Shown here piece after piece: positions 43,469 to 52,162 of a DNA stretch of 64,000 nt. The notes beneath the pieces were generated by a model. That model made no database searches and was not told the DNA's origin. It was given only the letters and a program-made list of their open reading frames with translations. Source of the stretch: JBGQAS01 sp964498605. Its GTDB lineage: Bacteria > Chloroflexota > Anaerolineae > Anaerolineales > Anaerolineaceae. Numbering within the stretch: position 1 is the first letter of the stretch; every line of letters begins with the position of its first letter. The stretch lies in the NCBI GenBank assembly GCA_964498605.1, contig CAZCHK010000001.1:1-64000 (forward strand), written 5' to 3'. A program made the position numbers and the translations under genes.

Positions 43469-44389
43469 GTGAGCAGCTTGATAACAGAGTTGTGCGGAAT
43501 GAAATTAATGACCCCGCTCATTCTTGCCTCTGGGGTCATAGGAACCTCCCCAGGTCTTCTGCTTCAAGCTGCTCGAGCTGGAGCTGGCGCCGTCACCGCA
43601 AAAAGCTGCAGCATCAACGCCCGCGAGGGACATCCAAATCCTGTTGCGTTGGAATGGGAGCATGGGATCATCAACGCCATAGGACTTACCAATCCTGGCG
43701 CTTCTGTTGAAGTGGAGGAATTGGTGGAAGCCAGGCGATTGCTGCAGGAACTGGGCGTGCCACTGATCGCAAACATCTTTGGCGGCACTCCGGATGAATA
43801 CGCTGAGGCTGCCCGGAAAATTTCTGAAGCTCACCCGGATATGATCGAGGTTAACATTTCCTGTCCGAATGTAAAAGATGAGTTTGGAACACCATTTTCC
43901 GGATCAGAACGCACAGCTGCTGCGGTGACTTTGGCGGTAAGAAAAGTGGTTGATCTGCCCATCAGCGTAAAACTATCTCCGAATGTTCCAGATGTGGGAA
44001 GCATTGCCAGAGCGGTTGAAGAAGCCGGGGCTGATGCCATCACCGCGATTAACACGATGCCCGGGAGGTTGATTAATGCGGAGAGTCGGTCGGCAGTCCT
44101 GGCAAACAGGAGCGGAGGGATCAGCGGACCCGCGTTGAAACCAATCGCTCTTCATTGTGTCGCACAGGTTTTCTCGCGCTGCCAGCTACCGATCATTGGC
44201 ACGGGGGGGGTGTCCAACGGCAGGGACGCGATAGAGATGATCATGGCAGGAGCGACCGCTGTGGGGATTGGATCTGCTGTTTACTACCGCGGGGTGGAAG
44301 CGTTTCAGCTGATTCATGATGAGATGGTTGAGTTCTTAAGAATTGAAGGCATAACAACTGTCAGGGACATTATCGGGATAGCGGCATGA
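43469..44389 (+). CDS. pyrD: Dihydroorotate dehydrogenase, class 1B catalytic subunit
   Basis: The FMN-containing subunit oxidises dihydroorotate to orotate. The 306 residues start with GTG (MSSLITELCGMKLMTPLILASG). The catalytic Cys is in VNISCPNV, as expected of class 1B (class 2 uses Ser). FMN motifs are AITAINTMPG and GTGGVSNGRDAIEMIMAGATAVGIGSA. The 1B type needs PyrK, which is the next gene, overlapping by 4 nt. An eight-G run (44203-44210) lies in the GTGGV codons and keeps frame. Confidence 0.95.
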   Translation: MSSLITELCGMKLMTPLILASGVIGTSPGLLLQAARAGAGAVTAKSCSINAREGHPNPVALEWEHGIINAIGLTNPGASVEVEELVEARRLLQELGVPLIANIFGGTPDEYAEAARKISEAHPDMIEVNISCPNVKDEFGTPFSGSERTAAAVTLAVRKVVDLPISVKLSPNVPDVGSIARAVEEAGADAITAINTMPGRLINAESRSAVLANRSGGISGPALKPIALHCVAQVFSRCQLPIIGTGGVSNGRDAIEMIMAGATAVGIGSAVYYRGVEAFQLIHDEMVEFLRIEGITTVRDIIGIAA

Positions 44390-45150
44390 GTGAATCCAAA
44401 GGATTGTACCGCTGCATGCGAATAGTCAAGGCGCAAACGGAGAACAGCAGAACGAGAACGTTTGTGTTCGACGAAGCAGTCACATGCGAACCCGGGCAGT
44501 TTGTGATGGTGTGGCTTCCACGGGTGAATGAAAAACCTTTCAGCGTTGTCCAGGATGATCCATTTGCGCTCACCGTTGTTTCCGTGGGTCCTTTCAGTAC
44601 GGCAGTCAATACACTGAAGCCCGGTGACCGCGTGTGGATCAGAGGACCACTAGGGAATGGATTCAAGATCAGGGGAGATCATTTGCTGCTTGTTGGTGGG
44701 GGATACGGCTCTGCCCCGCTCAATTTTCTGGCAAAAAAAGCCCTGAATATGAAAAAAAAATTGAGTGTGTGTATAGGCGCGAAGAGCGCGGAGGACATTC
44801 TCTTTGAGAAGCAATTCCGGGAATTAGGTTGTGGGATGCATGTCAGTACAGAAGATGGAAGCACAGGAAGAAAAGGACTTGTCACGGACCTGGTGCGGTC
44901 TGTCATCCTGAGCGCAGACATTGATGAGATTTATGCATGTGGCCCTGTAAAACTTTTGGAAGCCTTGGAAAAAATCGCGGGTGAATATGATGTGCCCTGT
45001 CAGCTTTCCTGGGAAAGTCATATGCGCTGCGGAATTGGCTTATGCGGAAGTTGTGAAGTAAAACGACCTCAGGGAGACGGAGATTTGGCATCCTGGTTAA
45101 CCTGCAGTGATGGACCTGTGTGGTCAAGTGAACAAAAAAGAACCGCTTGA
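44386..45150 (+). CDS. pyrK: Dihydroorotate dehydrogenase electron transfer subunit
   Basis: PyrK carries FAD and a [2Fe-2S] cluster and passes electrons from PyrD to NAD+. The 254 residues contain the FAD-binding barrel (GQFVMVWLPRVNEKPFSVV), the NAD-binding fold (LLVGGGYGSAPLNFLAKKA), and the cluster motif MRCGIGLCGSCEV with a further Cys in WLTCSDG. The start overlaps pyrD (ATGA). It closes the pyr operon; its stop codon lies in the terminator hairpin. A cytosolic NAD-linked dihydroorotate oxidation suits an anaerobe. Confidence 0.95.
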   Translation: MSESKGLYRCMRIVKAQTENSRTRTFVFDEAVTCEPGQFVMVWLPRVNEKPFSVVQDDPFALTVVSVGPFSTAVNTLKPGDRVWIRGPLGNGFKIRGDHLLLVGGGYGSAPLNFLAKKALNMKKKLSVCIGAKSAEDILFEKQFRELGCGMHVSTEDGSTGRKGLVTDLVRSVILSADIDEIYACGPVKLLEALEKIAGEYDVPCQLSWESHMRCGIGLCGSCEVKRPQGDGDLASWLTCSDGPVWSSEQKRTA

Positions 45151-45166
45151 GTGAAGCGGTTCTTTT
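45136..45166 (+). terminator. Intrinsic terminator of the pyr operon
   Basis: AAAAGAACCGCTT / AAGCGGTTCTTTT form a 13-bp stem with a 5-nt loop, with T-rich sequence following. The pyrK stop codon is at the top of the stem. Confidence 0.9.
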
Positions 45167-45180
45167 CCTTACCTTAACTT

Positions 45181-45819
45181 TTACTCAACATAGAACTTGA
45201 AATAAAACTCAGTTGGCACCTGCACACCGCCTGAAGTGAAAACTGCCCAGTGGGACAGATATTCGCCTTCCGCTTCGGGGGTGAAACATCTCAGAAAAAT
45301 TTCCACTAACTCACCAGGTTTCACCTCGTTGGGCATATCAACGCGATTGCTCGCGAACTGGCAGGGGTAGCCGTAGATATTCCTGATGGAGTAATCTGTT
45401 GTCCAGGTTGTGGATCCGTCGTTGACCAGGCCAAAAACGAGTAAGAAATCCGTATTACCAATTGTGGAATATCCATCAGCTGGATGGCTGTACGACCACC
45501 TGGCATGGTCTCCTGTGTAAGATTGCCGCGTCGGGTTGGTGACGCTCGTCGTCGATTGGGCTGTTGGGCTTATATCGATCGTTGGCAAAGCGGGAAGGGT
45601 GACAGTCGGTGTCGCTGTCATGGTTGGCTCTGGGGTTGGAGTGGCTGTTGGCTGCGCCTGAGCGGTTTGGGTGAGATTCCACTGCACGGTAGCGGCGATC
45701 CTGGTTACCATGGCAATGGGATCTTCAGTTGGAGCCGCAGGCGTGCTTGACCCACAAGCTGTGATAGCAAACACCGATATCAATAAAAGGAGTGGAATTG
45801 CGTATATTTTATTTCTCAT
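45181..45819 (-). CDS. Lipoprotein with NBR1-type Ig-like domain
   Basis: The 212 residues start with a lipoprotein signal (AIPLLLLISVFAITAC), then a Pro/Thr-rich spacer, then an Ig-like domain (WSYSHPADGYSTIGNTDFLLVFGLVNDGSTTW...GEYLSHWAVFTSGGVQ) of the same general type as the lipoprotein after recA but clearly diverged. The surface location is firm; adhesion or binding function is inference. ATG at 45819 has TTGGAG 7 nt upstream and is preferred over 45831. It lies 39 nt after the ABC exporter gene on the same strand. Confidence 0.8.
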   Translation of the reverse strand: MRNKIYAIPLLLLISVFAITACGSSTPAAPTEDPIAMVTRIAATVQWNLTQTAQAQPTATPTPEPTMTATPTVTLPALPTIDISPTAQSTTSVTNPTRQSYTGDHARWSYSHPADGYSTIGNTDFLLVFGLVNDGSTTWTTDYSIRNIYGYPCQFASNRVDMPNEVKPGELVEIFLRCFTPEAEGEYLSHWAVFTSGGVQVPTEFYFKFYVE

Positions 45820-45858
45820 GAACTTCTCCAATCGTGTTCAGGATTATACCTGAAATTT

Positions 45859-47694
45859 TCAGGCGGGTGGCGTTTCCGCAGAGGCTATACCACCCAGCGA
45901 CTCTTCCATTTCAAAGCGGAATTGTTTGGTGTACAGGTGGTAATACTTGCCTTTTTGTTTCAGAAGGCTGGCGTGACTGCCGGTTTCAGCGATCTGCCCA
46001 TCCTCGATCACAAGGATGCGATCAGCTCGTTTGATCGTTGACAGGCGATGCGCGATGATGAAAGTTGTTCTTCCTCGCATTAGGTGCTCCATCCCTTTCT
46101 GGATCAAGGATTCAGTGAGTGTATCCACGGAACTTGTCGCCTCGTCCATGATGAAGATCTCAGGCTTTGCCAGGATAGCCCGGGCAAGACTGATGAGCTG
46201 CTTCTGCCCGACCGAAAGAAGATTTCCACCTTCTCCGACCTCTTCTTCATATCCCTTTGGCAGGTTTGAAATGAAGTGGTGTGCACCTGCAAGGTTTGAC
46301 GCTTCCAGAATCTCCTCATCAGACGCGCCGAGACGCCCGTAGCGAATATTTTCTTTGATCGTCCCTGAAAATAGGTGAGGGGTCTGAAGCACAACCCCGA
46401 TACGCGACTGGATCGAATCGAGTGTGTAGTTTGTGTAGTTCATACCGTTCACAAGGATCTTTCCGTGCGTGGGTTCATAAAAGCGACAGACCAGATTGAC
46501 AAGCGTGGTTTTACCCCCTCCAGTTGGCCCCACGAGGGCAATTGTTTCACCGGGTTGAATTTCCAAGGATATATCTTTTATGACTGGTACATCTTTTGCG
46601 TCCGAATAAGAAAAGTTGACATGATCAAAAATGATATTGCCATTCAAAGAAACCAGGTCTTTTGCCCTCTTGCGGTTTTTCACTTCAGGCTCAGAGTCAA
46701 GCATGGAAAATATTCTTTCAGCTGAGGCGATGGCGTGCTGCATCTCGGCGAAGACCCGTGCGAGATCCTGAATCGGCCACATCATGAAAGTTACATAGGA
46801 CACGAAAGCTTGGATTCCTCCAATGGTCATAGCGTTTGCGGAGTTTTGAACCTGGGAACCTCCGTACCAAAGGATCGCGCCTAACGCGCACGCCGCGATG
46901 ATCTGAACGATCGGCAGGAATAGAGCGCTCATCCACGCAGCTTTATAACTGGATTTGAACATGCGATCCGTCAGGCTGCTGAATTCTTTGAGATTCTCCG
47001 ACTCTCTACCAAGCGCTTTTACGACCCGGACTCCAGTGATGTTTTCATTGTATGCCCCGACAATCTTGCTGTTAGTTTTCCGGACATTCCGATATTCTTT
47101 CAAGATGCGTTTCCGGAACTCGATGGCGATGATTAATAAGACCGGCAGGATACCCAGTACAATCAAAGCCAGCTTCCAGTTGATCACGAGCATGAACACG
47201 AGTGAAGTAAGAATGCTCATTAAAGCCCAGGATGAGTCGATCAAACCCCATGTGAGAAGATCAGCCACGCGATCTGAATCTGAGGTGACACGCGACATGA
47301 TCCAACCCACTGGGGTACGGCTGTAGTAGGATAGCGACAACTGCTGCAAATGATCAAACATCCATTTTCGTAGATCATAGCGGATGCGTTCTCCAAAGAT
47401 CCCCGCGGTGAAGAAGAAAAGGTAAACCATTCCTGCCTGTACCAGAATAAAGATGCTGTAAAGGATCATTAGATTTACTAACATGGTTGGGTCGCGAGGG
47501 ATGATGGCATCATCAATGATATGCTTGCTGATAAATGTAAAGACCGAATCCAATCCTGCGACAAAAAGGATGGCGATCAAGAAAACTGACACATCCTTTT
47601 TATGGCCTTTGAGTAAAGACAACAATCTCCCAAAGGTTCTTTGATCTAATTTCGATTCGAACTCTTCTTCTTCGTAGTAACTAGACGGAGGCAT
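45859..47694 (-). CDS. ABC exporter half-transporter, catalytic-site partner
   Basis: The 611-residue protein has an N-terminal type IV exporter membrane domain (six helices, about 45-330) and an ATPase domain. Walker A is LVGPTGGGKTT (about 390), the Q-loop LQTPHLFSG, Walker B IFIMDEATSS with the catalytic Glu (about 517), and His in IIAHRLST. Its signature is LSVGQ rather than LSGGQ. Together with the partner encoded upstream this gives one degenerate and one active ATP site, as in heterodimeric multidrug exporters. ATG at 47694 has AAGGAG and overlaps the partner gene by 14 nt. Confidence 0.93.
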   Translation of the reverse strand: MPPSSYYEEEEFESKLDQRTFGRLLSLLKGHKKDVSVFLIAILFVAGLDSVFTFISKHIIDDAIIPRDPTMLVNLMILYSIFILVQAGMVYLFFFTAGIFGERIRYDLRKWMFDHLQQLSLSYYSRTPVGWIMSRVTSDSDRVADLLTWGLIDSSWALMSILTSLVFMLVINWKLALIVLGILPVLLIIAIEFRKRILKEYRNVRKTNSKIVGAYNENITGVRVVKALGRESENLKEFSSLTDRMFKSSYKAAWMSALFLPIVQIIAACALGAILWYGGSQVQNSANAMTIGGIQAFVSYVTFMMWPIQDLARVFAEMQHAIASAERIFSMLDSEPEVKNRKRAKDLVSLNGNIIFDHVNFSYSDAKDVPVIKDISLEIQPGETIALVGPTGGGKTTLVNLVCRFYEPTHGKILVNGMNYTNYTLDSIQSRIGVVLQTPHLFSGTIKENIRYGRLGASDEEILEASNLAGAHHFISNLPKGYEEEVGEGGNLLSVGQKQLISLARAILAKPEIFIMDEATSSVDTLTESLIQKGMEHLMRGRTTFIIAHRLSTIKRADRILVIEDGQIAETGSHASLLKQKGKYYHLYTKQFRFEMEESLGGIASAETPPA

Positions 47695-49495
47695 CAGCGA
47701 TCTCCTTTTCCAACTCGTCTTCAATGCGAGTCTGGATTTCAAATATTTTGCGGTACATACCCGGTGATTTCACCAGTTGCGCATGTGAACCAGATTGACT
47801 GATCTTACCTTCATCCATCACCAGTATCAAATCAGAATTCATGATACTCTGAATTCGATGCGCGATTATGAACGTGGTTCGTGCTTTCATCAGATTTTCC
47901 AGAGCCAGACGAATTTCCGCTTCGGTCTCCGTATCTACAGCCGAAGTTGAATCGTCCAGAATTAATATGCGGGGGTTCTTCAGTATCGTGCGGGCGATAG
48001 CCACACGCTGCTTCTGCCCCCCTGACAGTGTCACTCCGCGCTCGCCAACCAGAGTATCATATCCTTTTGGCAGCGAGGTGATCACGTCATGGATTGCTGC
48101 GGACCGGGCAGCTTCAATGATTTCTTCTTCGCTTACTTTTCTACCAACGCCGTACGTGATGTTTTCCCGTATGCTTCTTGAAAATAAAAATGGTTCCTGC
48201 TCCACAATACCAATCTGGCTGCGCAGGTATTCCCGGGTGTATTTTGTTAGAGGTTCCCCATCCAACAGAATTTCTCCAGATGTGGACTCGTAAAATCGGG
48301 GCAGAAGGTTGACCAGGGATGTTTTTCCTGAACCGGTTGATCCGAGCAGGGCAACGCTGTCTCCAGGGTTGACGGAAAAACTGATATCTTTCAGGATCGG
48401 TTTCTCGGAATCGTATGAAAAACCGACCTTGATGAAATCAAGTTTTCCCTTCAAATCCGCGACTTGATCGATTTGACCCTCGTCCAGAGGTTCACGATCT
48501 TCTTTGATGATGTCCTGCACGCGCGTGAAGGATACAACACCCGTGGACATTTGAACGATCATTCGTCCCAGGTTACGCATTGGATAGATGATCCAGACAA
48601 CCAGCCCAATATAAGCGAGATAAGTACCGGCAGTGATATCGCCATGAATTGCCATGGTCGCCCCGATGATCATGCCAGCAATAACCTGAGCGGAACAGAT
48701 CACATCGGAAATTGGCCAGAAGAGAGAATGCATGCGCAGCAGCTTCCTGCCGCGCAGGAATTTTTCCCAGTTTTCCTTTTCGAACTTTCCCATCTCGAAG
48801 GCCTGCCTGGCAAAGGCTTTCACTACGCGAACGCCGCTCAGGTTCTCCTGTAATGTTGTGCTCAGTACGGCTTCCTGTTCCTGGTAGGCCTCGTAGGCTT
48901 TGGTGACCTTTTTGAAGAAAATGATCGAGGAGATGACGATGAATGGGATGACGATAATTGAGAATAAGGCAAGCTTCACATTCAAGTTGAGAAGCGCAAC
49001 GAAATTGACGATGAACAGCAGGACGATTCTCCCCGCACCGATCGCCTGGTCACTAAAAAACCTGCGCAGCGCGTCCACATCCGAAGAACAACGCTCAATG
49101 AGATCACCCGTCTGTGTTTTATCATGGTAGGTGAAGCTTAAGCGCTGGATGTGATCGTAAAGAAAATTCCTTAATCGGCGGGTCACATTTTCAGCGGTGA
49201 ATGATGCCAGCCTGCCGCTGAGAAAGGTAAAACTTCCTTCAACCAGTGCTAATCCCACGAATCCCAGTGCAATCAATGGAATAGCGGGTGTACCCGCTGT
49301 CTGAGGGAAGTAATTATCGACGAAAAAGCTCAGAAGCAGGTACGTGGAGGTTTTCGCCAGCGCGGAAATTCCCAGGCTCAGGTTCGCCAGTAGATAATGC
49401 CAGTGATAACCACTGGTCATTCTCCACAAACCTCTCAGCCGGCTCTTCACGTCGGTGTTTTTTAGATCATATTGTTGACGTTGATGTAGGTTCAT
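47681..49495 (-). CDS. ABC exporter half-transporter, degenerate-site partner
   Basis: The 604-residue protein has six predicted membrane helices (about 40-300) and an ATPase domain with Walker A LLGSTGSGKTS (about 386), Q-loop VEQEPFLFSRS, a canonical LSGGQKQRVAIAR signature, and Walker B ILILDDSTSA in which Asp stands where the catalytic Glu is expected. The start at 49495 (MNLHQRQQ) has GGAG 6 nt upstream. The longer frame runs through the attenuator and is rejected. The likely role is export of drugs or lipophilic compounds as a heterodimer with the next gene. Expression is apparently controlled by an attenuator. Confidence 0.93.
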   Translation of the reverse strand: MNLHQRQQYDLKNTDVKSRLRGLWRMTSGYHWHYLLANLSLGISALAKTSTYLLLSFFVDNYFPQTAGTPAIPLIALGFVGLALVEGSFTFLSGRLASFTAENVTRRLRNFLYDHIQRLSFTYHDKTQTGDLIERCSSDVDALRRFFSDQAIGAGRIVLLFIVNFVALLNLNVKLALFSIIVIPFIVISSIIFFKKVTKAYEAYQEQEAVLSTTLQENLSGVRVVKAFARQAFEMGKFEKENWEKFLRGRKLLRMHSLFWPISDVICSAQVIAGMIIGATMAIHGDITAGTYLAYIGLVVWIIYPMRNLGRMIVQMSTGVVSFTRVQDIIKEDREPLDEGQIDQVADLKGKLDFIKVGFSYDSEKPILKDISFSVNPGDSVALLGSTGSGKTSLVNLLPRFYESTSGEILLDGEPLTKYTREYLRSQIGIVEQEPFLFSRSIRENITYGVGRKVSEEEIIEAARSAAIHDVITSLPKGYDTLVGERGVTLSGGQKQRVAIARTILKNPRILILDDSTSAVDTETEAEIRLALENLMKARTTFIIAHRIQSIMNSDLILVMDEGKISQSGSHAQLVKSPGMYRKIFEIQTRIEDELEKEIADASV

Positions 49496-49505
49496 AGTTA
49501 TCTCC

Positions 49506-49540
49506 AAAAAAAAACCACGGGTTTTGATGTGCCCGTGGTT
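49506..49540 (-). terminator. Attenuator terminator before the ABC exporter genes
   Basis: On the minus strand AACCACGGG-type arms (49540-49532 and 49521-49513) form a 9-bp stem with a 10-nt loop, followed by nine T (49514-49506). The exporter SD (GGAG, 49505-49502) comes next, so termination here would stop the operon before its first gene. Confidence 0.85.
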
Positions 49541-49572
49541 GTAATCATTAAGACAGCAATTAAACAGGCACA
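49528..49572 (-). promoter_or_regulatory. Antiterminator pairing option of the ABC attenuator
   Basis: TGTGCCTGT in the last codons of the leader ORF (49572-49564) can pair over nine positions (one G-U) with ACGGGCACA (49536-49528), which overlaps the 5' arm and loop of the terminator. The two structures exclude each other. Confidence 0.65.
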
Positions 49573-49646
49573 ATACGACAAGGAGTGACAAAACCAGCGC
49601 CATTAAGCGCGTGATTGGTCAGGTAAGAAATTTTCCAATTTGCCAT
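49560..49646 (-). CDS. 28-residue leader peptide of the ABC exporter operon
   Basis: The small frame starts MANWKISYLT, ends VTPCRIVPV, and has an AAAGGAG SD 8 nt before the ATG, better than most genes here. The stop codon lies 19 nt before the terminator stem. The final codons form one strand of the antiterminator. A ribosome at the stop codon would mask it and permit termination; a ribosome stalled earlier would leave it free. This is the arrangement of attenuation leader peptides such as BmrB of Bacillus. An alternative is a small exported peptide, since the downstream transporter could carry it. It is too short for ordinary gene finding. Confidence 0.7.
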   Translation of the reverse strand: MANWKISYLTNHALNGAGFVTPCRIVPV

Positions 49647-49677
49647 TCCTTATTCTCCTTTCTTAGCAAGTTTGACG

Positions 49678-49707
49678 ATTTTATCACCCGTTTGTTGAAT
49701 TCGTCAA
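49678..49707 (-). promoter_or_regulatory. Promoter of the leader-ABC exporter operon
   Basis: Minus strand TTGACG (49707-49702), 18-nt spacer, TAAAAT (49683-49678). It lies just past the stop of the fpg-like gene (49717), so the exporter operon has its own start. Confidence 0.65.
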
Positions 49708-49716
49708 GCAAATGGC

Positions 49717-50523
49717 TCACTTCTGGCATCCCGGGCACAAGAAACTGCTGGTTGAACCGGTCTTGATTTTGATGATTGCACCGCCGCAACCGGGACATGG
49801 TTTTCCTTCTTTGTATCCGATAAGAATGTCTTCCAGGGTAAAACCGCCTCTATTACCAAATAGGTCGAGTTCATAAAAAGCGCCTTTCTTTTGCAGGCTT
49901 AAATGAAGTTCTTCATGGATGGCGCGAAATAGGCGTCGAGTTTCCTCGGATGATAAGGAGGAGCAGGCACGGTCAGGGTGAAGCCGAGCGAGGAAGAGGA
50001 TGTCATGTATGTAAGCATTTCCAATTCCAGCCAGAGCGGTTTGATCAAGGAGAAGGGATTTCAATCGTCTCTTGTTTGCCCCGGAAATGATCGTGGTAAA
50101 CGTGTCAAATTTCATGTTAAGCGCATTGGGTCCCAGTCTTGAAAGCAGGGGGTGGGTAGTGAACGGGTCTGTTTCACAGTAATGGACATGTCCGAACCAC
50201 CAGAAATTCACTGCCAGGCATGACCCATCAGTAAAAGAGATGTTGACACGATATTTTTTCGGCAGGCTGTGCCGATCTACAAGCAGCACTTCTCCACCCA
50301 TTCCCATGTTGATCAGCAGCCAGCCTTTGGAAAGCTGCCCGATGATCCATTTGCCGTGATTGGTGAAGGCCTTGATTTGCTTTCCAACAAGTCTGTTTAC
50401 AAAATCTTCAGGTTCGATGTTCAGGCATTTTGTTTGAAGTACTTCTGATGTGCGAATTTTTTTTCCTGACAATGCCCTGTTCATTTCTCGTGCACGGGAG
50501 GTGATTTCTGGCAGCTCTGGCAT
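49717..50523 (-). CDS. DNA-formamidopyrimidine glycosylase family protein
   Basis: The 268-residue base-excision repair enzyme starts MPELPEITSRAREMNRALSG, giving the catalytic N-terminal Pro and Glu. Lys in HGKWIIGQL, the DQTALAGIGNAYIHDILF helix-two-turn-helix region, and the C-terminal zinc finger CPGC...CPGC are present. The family includes Fpg (MutM) and Nei, and the sequence does not settle which lesions are preferred; the finger loop differs from classical Fpg. It follows a DUF3795 gene by 8 nt and is probably co-transcribed with it. Confidence 0.88.
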   Translation of the reverse strand: MPELPEITSRAREMNRALSGKKIRTSEVLQTKCLNIEPEDFVNRLVGKQIKAFTNHGKWIIGQLSKGWLLINMGMGGEVLLVDRHSLPKKYRVNISFTDGSCLAVNFWWFGHVHYCETDPFTTHPLLSRLGPNALNMKFDTFTTIISGANKRRLKSLLLDQTALAGIGNAYIHDILFLARLHPDRACSSLSSEETRRLFRAIHEELHLSLQKKGAFYELDLFGNRGGFTLEDILIGYKEGKPCPGCGGAIIKIKTGSTSSFLCPGCQK

Positions 50524-50531
50524 GGTTAATC

Positions 50532-50882
50532 CTAGAAAGACGCCCGAATATTTAGCAGGTTTCTTTGCGCATCAGGCACATTCTGGAGAAATGTGTTCAA
50601 TATTTTGCAGGCATCAAAATCTGGACAATACGCGCAATTATTCACGCCACGTTTCAGGCCGCACGCTCGAATTTCACATTCCAGGCAGTGACCGCATAAT
50701 GGCTCTGAAGGGCTGTGACATCCGATGCAGGAGATGGATGCAGGCGAAAGATTGGGAATTCCGAAGTCCTTTGACCATTTTTTCACAATTTCCCCCTTTG
50801 CGATTTCGTCGTTGTTCTTTGTAGCGATGTAAGCTTCACAACTCAAACAATCCAGCCCGCAAAAAGCAATAGCGATGTTCAT
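50532..50882 (-). CDS. DUF3795-like cysteine-rich protein
   Basis: The 116-residue small cytosolic protein carries the pattern FCGLDCLSCEAYIATKNND, then ISCIGCHSPSEPLCGHCLECEIRACGLKRGVNNCAYCPDFDAC: about a dozen Cys in CxxC groups, so it is likely a zinc or metal-cluster protein. This matches the DUF3795 family of unknown function. A good SD (GGAGG) lies 4 nt before the ATG. It is first in a two-gene unit with the Fpg-like gene and divergent from the acetyltransferase-like gene. Confidence 0.85.
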   Translation of the reverse strand: MNIAIAFCGLDCLSCEAYIATKNNDEIAKGEIVKKWSKDFGIPNLSPASISCIGCHSPSEPLCGHCLECEIRACGLKRGVNNCAYCPDFDACKILNTFLQNVPDAQRNLLNIRASF

Positions 50883-50968
50883 GAGACCTCCGATAATGTA
50901 TAATATAGCACATAAGTTCTAATAGTTCAATGGTATAGTATGTCTCTATCGGCAGGATAAAAACAATA

Positions 50969-52093
50969 ATGATGAGAACCATAAAAATCGAGTGGTCAGA
51001 TCGAAAACGGCGAGCGGATTTTTTAAAATTTCCATACAGTCTGTATGAAAATACACCACAGTGGGTACCACCTTTTGAATTTGAAGTTAAGAATACTTTG
51101 AATCGTGTAACGAAAAACTCAACCAAGCAGTCAGAGGCAGTTTCTTTTATCGTGCTGGACGGATCAGGCAAACCAAGCGGAAGGGTGACTGCGATCAACA
51201 ATCAGCGGTACAACTCACACAACCAGTCGCAGCACTGCTTTTTTACTCACTTCGAGTGCAACAATGACAGGGAAGCTGCCGAGTGCTTATTTGGCTCTGT
51301 TTTTACCTGGGCTAGAGAGCGAAAATTAACGAAAATTTTAGGACCCAAAGGCTTTACGCCACTGGATGGGTTAGGATTGCTGGTGGATGGTTTTGAGTTT
51401 GCTCCCGCTTTTGGTGTTCCTTACAATCCCAGGTATTATCATGATCTTATGGAAGCCGTTGGCTTCTCTACGATGAGTGACATCGTGTCCGGGTATGTGA
51501 CTCGCGAATCCTCCATCGCAGAGAAAATCCTCAAAGCTGCCGAAATAGTAAAAAGGAGGACAGGTTTGAGTGTTGGAAAATTCACCAAACGCCGTGACCT
51601 GTTGCAGCTTATCCCCAAATTGTGCGAACTGTACAATAAAGCAATCGAGGGAACTTCGGGTAACTATCCAATCACAGAGACCGAAGCGAGGGAGATGGCG
51701 CATAAATTGCTGCTTTTCGCTGATCCGAGGTTGATCAAGATACTTTTTCATTCCAATGAACCGGTTGGTTTTCTTTTTGCTTATCCTGATATCTCCGATG
51801 CTGTTCAAAAGCACCGTGGCAGTCTTTTTCCCTGTGCTTGGTTCGAGTACGCGCGTGAGGTTAAGAAAACGAAGATCATAAATATTAATGGAGCGGGAAT
51901 CGTTGAAGAATTTCGTGGAAAAGGGGGGACAGCGATCCTGTTTGCGGAGATGTACAGAAGTTTACTTGAGGGCAACTATCACCGCGCTGAGCTGGTCCAG
52001 GTTGGGATAGAGAATCACTCAATGCAAAACGAACTCAAGAACATAGGCGCTGTATTTCATAAGGTACACCGAGTGTACGAAATCGATCTGTAA
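50969..52093 (+). CDS. GNAT-like acyltransferase-family protein of unknown substrate
   Basis: The 374-residue cytosolic protein opens with FLKFPYSLYENTPQWVPPFEFEVK and continues VLDGSGKPSGRVTAINNQRYN, HCFFTHFECNNDREAAECLFGSVFTWARERKLTKILGPKGF. This is a recurring pattern of a double-GNAT-like family seen in Chloroflexota and Bacteroidota. A second acyl-CoA-type segment (about 290-360: GIVEEFRGKGGTAILFAEMYRSLL) is the cofactor-binding turn. No substrate can be named. Two ATGs occur in a row (50969, 50972). TATAGT and an AGGAT sequence lie upstream. Confidence 0.7.
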   Translation: MMRTIKIEWSDRKRRADFLKFPYSLYENTPQWVPPFEFEVKNTLNRVTKNSTKQSEAVSFIVLDGSGKPSGRVTAINNQRYNSHNQSQHCFFTHFECNNDREAAECLFGSVFTWARERKLTKILGPKGFTPLDGLGLLVDGFEFAPAFGVPYNPRYYHDLMEAVGFSTMSDIVSGYVTRESSIAEKILKAAEIVKRRTGLSVGKFTKRRDLLQLIPKLCELYNKAIEGTSGNYPITETEAREMAHKLLLFADPRLIKILFHSNEPVGFLFAYPDISDAVQKHRGSLFPCAWFEYAREVKKTKIININGAGIVEEFRGKGGTAILFAEMYRSLLEGNYHRAELVQVGIENHSMQNELKNIGAVFHKVHRVYEIDL

Positions 52094-52133
52094 ACACACG
52101 CGCGTGGAGGATATTTGCAATGTTTGGGTCATA

Positions 52134-52162
52134 TTGTTGATTTTCTAGACCTGGTCTATAAT
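52134..52162 (+). promoter_or_regulatory. Promoter of the MalK-type ATPase gene
   Basis: TTGTTG at 52134-52139, 17-nt spacer, TATAAT at 52157-52162. The spacer and start region are filled by two palindromes. Confidence 0.65.

Noticed and set aside
49496..49603. In-frame upstream extension of the first ABC exporter gene (MALVLSLLVVLCLF...)
   Set aside because: It runs through the terminator stem and the T-run, has no SD, and the normal exporter start at 49495 has GGAG. The hydrophobic look is a by-product of the leader ORF in another frame.
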